From Apiotrichum sp. Y4204 (taxonomy: Eukaryota > Basidiomycota > Tremellomycetes > Trichosporonales > Trichosporonaceae): 64,000 nt of DNA. Positions 46,343 through 54,744 of this stretch are shown one piece after another. Position numbers and translations under genes: made by a program. Within the stretch, counting starts at the first letter, position 1. Each line of letters opens with the position of its first letter. Location of the stretch: assembly GCA_025531455.1 (NCBI GenBank), contig JAMYHL010000012.1, positions 1-64,000 of the forward strand. The letters are read 5' to 3'. Below the pieces are notes generated by a model, which had not been told where the DNA came from, did no database searches, and was given only the letters and a program-made list of their open reading frames with translations.

Positions 46343-47868
46343 ATGTCCGACCCCCGCGTTGCCAAGTACATCGGCGAGGCCGCTTGGGCCATGGTACGTA
46401 TTGTCTTTCTGGTTCCCCCGGAGCGCAGACTGACCCGCAGCTCGAGCCGCACTTCTCCCCGGCGGGCCAGAAGATGCTCACGACCGCCATCTCGTTCCTC
46501 GAGGACGACTGCCTGCCCGCCATGGCGCTCTACCAGCAGCAGATCCCCGCCTCGGGCCCCGAGCGCTGGCAGGTCATCCCCCCGGTCCTCGAGACTCTCA
46601 AGGAGCGCGCCCGCAAGGTCGGTCTCTGGAACCTCTGGCTCTCGGGGGGCGAGTTCCAGCACCTCGCCGGCGGATCCGGCGCCGGCCTTAGCAACCTCGA
46701 GTACGCTGTCATCGCCGAGATCTCGGGCCACTGCCCCATCATGCCCGAGGCCATGAACTGCTCCGCCCCCGACACCGGAAACATGGAGGTCTTTGCCCGC
46801 TTCGGCACCCAGTCCCAGAAGGACAAGTACCTCTTCCCCCTCGTAAACGGCAAGATCCGCTCGGCCTTCTCCATGACCGAGTACGGCAGTGAGTATCCTG
46901 GAGAATCGTCTCTTGGCCTTCACACTGACAACTAGTCGCCTCGTCCGACGCCTCCAACCTCCGCAACACTGTTGCCCGCCGCGAGGGCAACAAGCTCATC
47001 CTCAACGGCCACAAGTGGTGGATCTCGGGTGCCGGTGACCCCCGCTGCTCGGTTCACATTGTCGTCGCTGTCACCGACCCTGGAAACCCCAGCAAGCACA
47101 AGCGCCACTCTATCCTGTTCGTCGACCCCAAGGCCCCCGGTGTTGAGATTGTCCGCCCCATGACTGTCTTCGGCTACGACGACGCCCCCGAGGGCCACTG
47201 CGAGGTCATCTACAAGGACGTCGTCCTCGACCTTGAGGAGTCGGTTGCCGGCGGCTCGGGCAATCTTGGCCGCGGCTTCGAGATGCTCCAGGCCCGTCTC
47301 GGCCCCGGACGTATCCACCACTGCATGCGCGCTATCGGTGTCGCTTCCCGCGCCCTCGATCTCCTCCTCCTCCGCGTCACCAACCCGGCCCGTGTCACCT
47401 TTGGCAAGCCCCTCAAGGACCACGGTACCATCCTCGTCGACATTGCCAAGTCGCGTGCCGAGATTGACCAGGCCCGTCTCCTCGTCCTCTCCGCTGCCAA
47501 ACGCATTGACCAGGTCAAGGCCAAGGGTGCCCTCAAGGAGATTGGTCTTGCCAAGGTGAGCAGCAACAGAATACATATTACGAGATACATCACTGACACG
47601 ACAGTTCACCGTCCCCGACATGGCTCTCCGCGTCATCGACCGCGCGATGCAGGTCCACGGTGCCGAGGGTATCTCGCAGGACACCCCGCTCGCCAAGATG
47701 TGGGCCGGCACCCGTACGCTCCGCTTCGCCGACGGCCCCGACGAGGTCCACCAGCAGCAGCAGGGCAAGTTCGAGCTCCGCGACCGCCTCCCGTACGTCC
47801 AGGAGCGCGCCGAGCGTGTTCTCAAGAGCCAGCGCGCTCTCGGCGTCCGCCCCAACCACAAGCTCTAA
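46343..47868 (+). CDS. Acyl-CoA dehydrogenase, ACAD10/11 (IBR3)-like
   Basis: Four exons (46343-46393, 46441-46888, 46936-47555, 47605-47868) sum to 460 codons plus stop. Key segments are [50 protein letters not shown] (FAD-contacting loop; the Ile codon is split by intron 2), [13 protein letters not shown], and [19 protein letters not shown]. At the C-terminus is the dimer/FAD tail with QVHGAEGIS and [12 protein letters not shown], where the Asp after GP sits near the catalytic-base region of ACAD11-type enzymes. The family oxidises acyl-CoA esters, in mitochondria or peroxisomes. The C-terminus NHKL ends in -HKL, close to but not a canonical PTS1. Confidence 0.92.
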
Positions 47869-48710
47869 GCTACACACCCGTGTGAACAGGGCACACATAG
47901 ACGGCGGTTCCCCGCGGAAAGGTCGAGTTACGCGTCGGTTCTCAAGGCAAGAGGCAGATCTTAGCCTCTGGATGTTGTTGGATTCTTTGGTTAGCGGCAG
48001 TCTAAAATATGGAAAGAAGTCATGTGCAGAGCGTGGTATGCAGCTCTCCTGTCTGAGAACGATGCGGCAACGATGCAGATACACATTGTGATCGGTACAG
48101 AACCCAAGACGGGTAACCAGTTGAGGTGGCCCAAAACCCCACATTTACCACAGGAACTACGGTACGACGATCACCGAGCAACATGAACAGATCTATCGGC
48201 CAACGCCGAAATCCGCCCACGGCATGCCGTCCCGATGCTAGTAAGCGCGCTAGTGGCGAGTGTGCCGAGACGAGGGCCGAGAGGCCGAGATATGAGAGAT
48301 GAGCAGCACAGACATACGGCAGAGGACAAGTAATAAGAATCATACAACGAGTCGAGCTCGTTGCATCTTGGTTTGGACTAGATGGCCCAGTAGATGGTAT
48401 AGATGGGCGATTGCTCAGTTGACAAACTGCAACAAATCTCGCTGCGGAATCGTCAGTTCTCTTCTCAAGCATTCTGCGCCGATATCGAAGTGTTCGCGAT
48501 TGAGCTGCGATCTCCTCTGAGACCCAGAGACATGCAGCTGCACTAAGGCAAAAGCAAATGTTCTTCACGAATGTTAACAACGAGGGCCCCTGTCCCCACG
48601 TCCTCTTCAAACTGGTACTATGCACTGCTTATATCCTGGGGGTGTAAGCTGGGATTGTAAATCACGTGATCTGTTCCCCAACATCAATGAAATCACCACC
48701 ACGAATCCAT
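47869..48710. other. Intergenic region before the MITE-like element
   Basis: About 0.84 kb with no supported gene; 3' flank of the acyl-CoA dehydrogenase and ancestral upstream sequence of the STEEP1 gene. Confidence 0.45.
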
Positions 48711-49051
48711 ATACTGTCGAGTTTTGATATTACAAGACACCCTGTCACGGGTCACAGCCAAACTGTCTTGTGCTGTCACAGGTCACACCCAGGATGTCTT
48801 GTGGACCAGGGTTATTTAGGGCTATTAGGATTTTTGTAATAGCACTAAAGGCTAATACAAAAAGCTAATAGCCATGGGCTGTCTTATCGGCAATCCTAAT
48901 CACCCCCACAAGACAATTAGGAATTGTCCTAATCAAATTCCTAATGTCTTGTAGTGTCACAGGTCACAGCCGATTTGTCTCGTCCCTGATAAGTGGGGGT
49001 AGCAAATATAGCCCCGCCAGGGTGTCTTGTAATATCGATACTCGACAGTAT
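48711..49051. mobile_element. MITE-like element with 34-bp terminal inverted repeats
   Basis: A 341-bp, AT-rich element bounded by 34-bp inverted repeats (48711-48744 and 49018-49051) that match at 32 of 34 positions. Outer ends read ATACTGTCGAG / CTCGACAGTAT, and both inner ends contain ACAAGACACCCTG or its complement. It has no coding capacity. Inside are three diverged 29-bp direct repeats and several CCTAAT/ATTAGG motifs. Flanks share CCAT (or ATCCAT overlapping the end); a TA duplication is equally possible because TA lies inside the symmetric ends. This is the structure of a non-autonomous DNA transposon. The right end is 47 bp from the STEEP1 start codon. Confidence 0.85.
48743..48983 (+). 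repeat. Three 29-bp direct repeats inside the MITE-like element
   Basis: Copies at 48743-48771, 48774-48802 and 48955-48983 share the frame TGTCAC(G/A)GGTCACA.CC followed about 7 nt later by TGTCTTGT or a close variant. The first two are nearly adjacent. Confidence 0.8.
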
Positions 49052-49098
49052 CCATCCTCAACAATCACTCCCTCTCTTCTTCTCTGAACCCGACCACG

Positions 49099-49713
49099 AT
49101 GCCAAAAGTCTACACGCGCGCAACGGTCTCGACATCAGAGGACGCGACGCGCACGCAGTCCTCGCGCGCGGTCCTCCGCTCGTACTACTGTCTCTGCGGC
49201 GACTTCCTGCTCGTCATACAGGGCAGACTCGACCGGCTCCCGCAGCGGAGGTGAGTGCCGGAGTGAATCTGATGCTTTCGCTCAGCTAGCTTATTGAAGC
49301 AGTTAGCTGACATCAGAACGGACGGATCGCACATTATCCGGTCCCAAGGCTCGCGCGCGGCGCCCGCGCGGAAATTCAAGCTCAACGCCGTCCCCGGGCC
49401 GCGCGTCCTCGTCCGCCGTACGGGCAGCGAGGACCTCGAGATGCGCCAGACATTCTGCTGCGGCCGGTGCAAGACGCCAGGTGAGTGTTCGTTTTGGGTA
49501 TTGCGACCGTTCCCACGGTCCTTTATGCTGACAGCAGTCGCGTACCAGCAACCACCGCCGCCAGCGGGAACAGGCCCGTTTCTGTACGTCCTCCGCGGGG
49601 CGATGACCGAGCTGCAGGGCCGCGTACCCCCCGATGCGTTTGCGGGCGAGCGCGAGCTCCACACGGAAATTAGGAGGCGCGAGGCCGCGGAGAGCAGCAA
49701 GCTGAAGCAGTAG
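49099..49713 (+). CDS. STEEP1 (UPF0428/CXorf56) family protein
   Basis: Three exons (49099-49250, 49317-49480, 49538-49713) give 163 codons plus stop. The start MPKVYTRATVSTSED matches the family's 'MPKVvsRsvv'. YYCLCGDFLLVIQGRLDRLPQR and RTDGSHIIR reproduce the 'YYCLCGq..lvld..LekLP.RprDrsrvId' block. FCCGRCKTPVAYQ supplies the second Cys pair, so a zinc site from CLC and CGRC is likely. TGPFLYVLRGAMTE aligns with 'vtFIvdGAvv'. In mammals STEEP1 promotes STING exit from the ER; fungi lack that pathway as known, so an older role, possibly spliceosome-linked, is more likely (inference). The promoter is occupied by a MITE-like element. Confidence 0.88.
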
Positions 49714-50009
49714 GGGCGGGGAGGTGTCGTGCTACCAGTGTTGTATTATGTATGTTATGTGCTACGAACGAATTTGCGACGACGACTGTTATTGCAGCGG
49801 ACAACGGTGAGGGGTCAGACCACCATTCCGTGAGCGTCTGCCAAGTTGCTGTACAGTACGTTGTGTTCTGGCGTTTGTCTTGATTGTATCTCCTCGTATC
49901 GCCTCGCGAAAGCGCCGCAACTACTGCAATCGCGGGATGGGTGCACTTCACGCTACCGCGCCAGGATGTATCATGATGGTATGGCATATGGCTACGGCGA
50001 CACGATCAA

Positions 50010-52676
50010 CTACAGGGCCTCCTCCTCCTCGTCTACGCGCACGCTCAGATTCTCCATTTTGCGGAGTATGCGCGCGAGCTCATCGCTGCGCTCGTCGAGC
50101 GCCTGGCGCAGCGGTCGCAGCTGTTTCTGCCCATACTGCCCAGACTCCTTCAGGCCGCTCTCCTTGTCCTTCTCGATGAGCGGCCGCACAACGCCCAGCT
50201 GCTCCTTGAGTACCTGCGCCTTGTGCAGCATGCCCTGCGTGGGTCGCCGCCCTCCGCTGCCGTGCACGCGCGTGCGCAGCCGCTCCAGCTCGTCGAACCA
50301 TTTCCTCTCCACCGTCCCGATCTGCGGCCGGTATTCTGCAAGAAGCGCGTTCAGCACCGTGTCGAGCCGCTCGCCAAGTCGTGCTTGCTCCTCCGCCATC
50401 GCCTTTGCGCGGCCCCCGTTCGCGACGGCACCTTTGCGCACGTCACCCACACGCGTGCTCGCGTCCCGTAGCATTTTGAGCTGGCGGCTGTACTCGGCCA
50501 CTGCGAGGTCCGTGCGCAGCTCGACTGCTGTGGATGCGACGCGGATCGCTTCGGCCTTGCGGCGGACCTGCGATGCCGCGTCGGCCAGTGCTCGCAAATG
50601 CTCCGGCCCGATCTCGCTCAGCGGCTTGTTGTAACCCGGCGCCTTGCGCACAGCTGCCATGGGGTTGAACGGTGTTTTCGGGCTGTTGATGTCGGCGAGC
50701 AGCGCATCAAGCTCAAACGGCTTGGTGAGAAGCGACTGCGAGTCCTCGTCCGGGAGAGCAGGCTCCTCAGGAATCGGGATCCCGCGGTCCTGTACCCTAA
50801 AGTCCATCTCCACCGCCGCGAGCTGGCCGGTCGTTGCAAGCGCAAGCAGGCCGTACCCGAGGGTAATGTTGCAGAAAGTGACTGATCCGACAATAGGTTT
50901 TGATGGTCTGCATGTCAGAGGTCAAGTGCTTTGCAACTCAGCGTTTAGCACTCACGATGCTTCAACAAGACATGCCACATCGGACGGCTTTAGTGCGTCG
51001 TCACCGCCGGCCAGCAGCTGGGTGACCCAGCCAGCGACGGAGATGGCGTCAATGCCAAACGCGTGCTGCACGTAGGTGACCTCGGCATGGATGGGATCCC
51101 GCACGAATAAGGGGGCGTTGGCTGCCATTGCGTCCTCGTCAATATTCGACGGGAAGGTGATAAGGACCGACTCGATGATGGGAAGGAAGAGGTCCATCGG
51201 AGCGGGATCCCGCGACGACATCCATCGCGGCTCGGGCGCAGCAATCTCGACGCCGAGGTCGACGCGCCCGCCTGACCACGCGACAGCCAAGACATTGAGA
51301 CGGCGCTCATCAGTCTCCTTCTTGTCCTTCTCCCCAGCCTTTGTGTCTGTCTTCTCGGCGCCAGCACGCAGAATGATCAAGTCAGTAGCCATCTGCTCAT
51401 CGTCATCGCCGTTCCCAACCTCCTGCGGTGCCGGATCCAGGAGGAATGGCCCCTGGCGCATCAGTGGGCGGTGAACTCCCGGTGCCGGTCCGCCATTGCT
51501 CGTCAGATGCGGGGGATGCACGCGCACCATGCCTGGCGGCGGTGGCGTGCGGTCCGCCGGGGGTGGGGACGGGCTGGGCTCGCGCAGGCCATATCCACGG
51601 CGCGGGGAGGTAGTCGCCTTCTCCTCGTCCTCCTCATTTGTTGCTTGACGGACTATGGCGCTGACCCATGCCGACTGAAGCGCGGCACGCCCAACCAGCG
51701 CTGCGTGCTCGGCGCTCCCGTCATCCTTCTCCAGCTGTTTCTCCTTCTCTTCCATCCACGCCTGCAGCGACTGGAGATACGTAGCTGGCACCTCGGCATG
51801 CAGCGGCAGCACAGGACCCATAGTGTATATGTCGCCGTTGGCCATGAGCGCATAAGCCATCATTGGCCCAAAGTCCATGGTGCCCTCGGAGAACGCGAAA
51901 GATGTGGCGTATTGCGAGAGCGGGTCGATGGCGGAGAACTTGGAGGTCGAAGCAGTGGTTATCTCGGGAAGGAAGTGGAAGGTCTGCACGGGGTCCTGCG
52001 GGTGGAGCACATCGTACTCACTGTGTAGGTTAGCGGCCATACAAGACATGCACCTACAAAAGCTTGCCGTTGGCAGAGAGCGCCCAGAGCGAGTTCCCGC
52101 CCTCGCCCCACTGGTGCCAGAGGACCTTGGTGATCGCATTAGTAGACGACGGCGAGTGCTGATACTCGTCCACTGGGAAAGAGCTGGGGCGTCAGTTAGA
52201 TTCACGGCGATGTGCCTCACCGACACGCGACGTCGCCGCCGACCGAGCTCGAGAAGCCGGCGCGCGGGAGCACGAGCACGACGAGCTGGTGGTGTCCGAC
52301 AACGGCGAGCAGCCGGCCAGTGGGGTTCAGCACAAGCTGGTGAATCGTAAATGTCAGATGCGGCGACTTGAGGGTCTGCACGTCAGCTAGTGCCCCCATA
52401 TGTGCAACTGACCTTGTATCCCCCGACCGAGCCGTCGTTCACCTCCCACGCTTCGCCCGCGAGACTCGTCATGCGGACTTCGCGACCAAACGCGACAATG
52501 AGGTCCTTGTCGCGCACTACCATGCGTGCGTTCTTCGGCGCCGGGAGACCGCTCTCGACTACGGAATCGACGAGCTCCCACCCATGGTCGGTCGAGCTCG
52601 CTGCTGGAGGGACGAAGATGGCATGGGAGCGCAGTGTCTCCAGCGAGAAGGGCAGAGTTGCGCGTGTTGCGGGCAT
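50010..52676 (-). CDS. NUP82: Nucleoporin Nup82/Nup88
   Basis: The start MPATRATLPFSLETLRSH is followed by a beta-propeller: KNARMVVRDKDLIVAFGREVRMTSL, LTFTIHQLVLNPTGRLLAVVGHHQLVVLVLP, ITKVLWHQWGEGGNSLWALSANGKLFEYDV, and FGPMMAYALMANGDIYTMGPVLP. The last two are typical Nup88/Nup82 blades ('vlWHp.g..g..LvvLt.Dg.lr.yd'). The C-terminal ~260 residues are coiled coil (LRALADAASQVRRKAEAIRV to ILRKMENLSVRVDEEEEAL). Nup82/88 sits on the cytoplasmic face of the nuclear pore and with Nup159 supports mRNA export. Five or so introns are present. It is the second nucleoporin gene in the window, unrelated to Nup120. Confidence 0.85.
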
Positions 52677-52937
52677 CGCGGGAGCCTTTCTGTTCGTATC
52701 CCCCAATGTGCCGTGGCCTGCGCCGTGTGTCGCGGTGGTGATGGAGCTGAGTAGATGGGAGTGATGTCGAGTGTTCCGCTCGATGCTGTGCGCACAAAGT
52801 CTTTGTTGGTGTGGATGGCAAGCAGCCACCGACTGGGTCTGTGGTGCAACAATTTGCTCCCGGATATTGCACCCTCCAGGTTCTCGACATCCACTGGACA
52901 GCCTTCGCTACAGATGCATCAAGTACAGATAATCTCA

Positions 52938-54134
52938 CTACGCCTTTGCTTTCTCGGTGCCCAGCTCCCCCTCCGAGAGGACCTTTCCGTCAAGCTTCTC
53001 CATGACCTCGCGGCCGAGCTCCTTGATGCGCTCGACGTCGTGGCCGATAAGGCTGACGTGCACGCCCTGGTAGAGATACGGGTCTAAGCGGTCAGTATTT
53101 GGTCTTGTGCTGCCGCTTACATGAGCCGACGCGGATGCCCTCGTTTTTCACGCGAGCTTGAAGCTCGGTGAGATATGGCGCAATCTTTGATTCGGGCATT
53201 CTGACGGTTAGATTGCGAGTAATTCTTGTAACCCACGAAGTGAAGATAAGGTGGCGGAACGGCTTTGCCGATGCAGGAGGCAGCGGGAGGTAGGGAGTCA
53301 GGCCGAGGAGGAGCTGCTGGAAGAGGCTCGGGATTCCGGGGAAGACACAGAGCTGTATGTGTCAGCCCAGAATGTCTCAGATACCCACCTTCCCGGCGAG
53401 GCGAACAACCGGCACCCAGCGGTCGTCGGTGACGAAGAGGACCTCGCTCTTGGTCGCGTCTCCCTCCTTTGAAACGGGGAAGAGCGCCATGCGGTTCCGC
53501 GCCTCGCGCTCCTCTGGAGTGGCGGCCTCGAGCTCAGCAAGGCGCTTGGCCGGGGTCATGACCTTCATTCGGCGGAGGGTCTCCTCGTCGTGCTCCATGG
53601 GGAGGCCAAAGGCCTTGCCAAGGGACTCATACGTGAGATCTAACGCGTCAGACACGAGTACAGCGCCAGCACGCACCGTCATGAGTGGGACCTATGCCGC
53701 CGGAAGTCACAACAAAGTCGTAGTTTTTGCACATCCGGCGTGCAGTCTCAATGCTGACCGGTCAACGAAGGAATGCGTCTCAACCCACATCTCTTCCTCC
53801 ACATCCGGAATCACCTCAATACGCTTCCTGGCCGTCAGTTCGGGCCAGATCGGAAACTTACAAGTCGATTCCAAGATCAAAACAGAACTGCGCGAAGAAG
53901 CTTCACATTAGGATACGCGAAGCACCGAACAACCCACTTGCTGTTCGTGTCCTTGGTCTTGCCGTTGAGCACCTCATCACCGATAACGATGCATCCCGCT
54001 GTCCTGGGGGTCAGACTGATGTCCAGCGTGCTTTGGAAAAAGAGGTCAAGCACGCACCGAATGTAGTTTCCCTCGCCAAGGGGGTTGGGCACGCTGGCCG
54101 GGTCCGTCGGTGGGCACTTTGCAGACGACGCCAT
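52938..54134 (-). CDS. MoaB/CinA-type (MoCF domain) molybdopterin-binding-like protein
   Basis: The ATG at 54134 gives MASSAKCPPTDPASVPNP, then, after a phase-2 intron, TAGCIVIGDEVLNGKTKDTNS. Next is KWVVRFCFDLGIDLKRIEVIPD, and [22 protein letters not shown] carries the [10 protein letters not shown] loop of the MoCF fold. Then come LGKAFGLPMEHDEETLRRM and FPGIPSLFQQLLLGL near the C-terminus. This is the eukaryotic branch related to CinA and the N-terminal domain of FAD synthase. MoaB/Mog relatives bind molybdopterin or act as nucleotide/FAD pyrophosphatases, so the substrate cannot be fixed. At least seven short introns occur, several with conserved phases. It is tandem with Nup82, with 261 bp between them. 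Confidence 0.82.
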
Positions 54135-54744
54135 TGTTCGTGCGCGGAGGAGAAGGCTCGAAGTTGGGAATACCGGAGGGAATAACTGTCTCTTTGGGAC
54201 GTTTATACACAGTCTTGAGGTGGATAGGATCGTTCTGCAGAGCATCAAGACGAGATGACCACGAGCGGTGAATGAATGGGTGTTGGTTGCTGAACTGTTG
54301 TCGAGATGAGAGCTGGACGTCATCACACCTGCTCCACCGTCTATCTTCCCGATCTTCGCGATGTCATCACGCGACTAACCACCATGCCCATGTGCCCACT
54401 CGCTGGTCATGCCTCCACATTCCCCACCGACGCGAAAGACAAGCCAATCCTTAAATCATCCACCCTTTTATCAGTGTCAATCGAAAAAAATCACACGTCA
54501 CATTTGACAAGGAAATCCAACGGATCACAACACACCGAGTGGCCACCTGATTCAGCTCCTTCATCCCACCATTTGGCCGCTCGGCGCCATCACAGTCCCT
54601 GTTGACAACATCTTATCCGCATCGTACCCGACGACCGGCACGAGCAGGCCCCCCAGGGCGACTCCGCATCGTGCCGACCACGCCGAACCCTACACGCCCA
54701 TACCACTCTCATCTCCCGACTAGCACTCCGGACTTTACGACACT
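54135..54744. promoter_or_regulatory. Divergent promoter between the MoCF gene and the fusion transcription factor
   Basis: 610 bp with AT-rich sequence around 54450-54540 and a C-rich leader just before the ATG at 54745. No additional gene is supported. Confidence 0.5.

Noticed and set aside
48705..49055. A firm target-site duplication for the MITE-like element
   Set aside because: CCAT, ATCCAT and TA are all compatible because the ends are symmetric; superfamily assignment is not possible from one copy.
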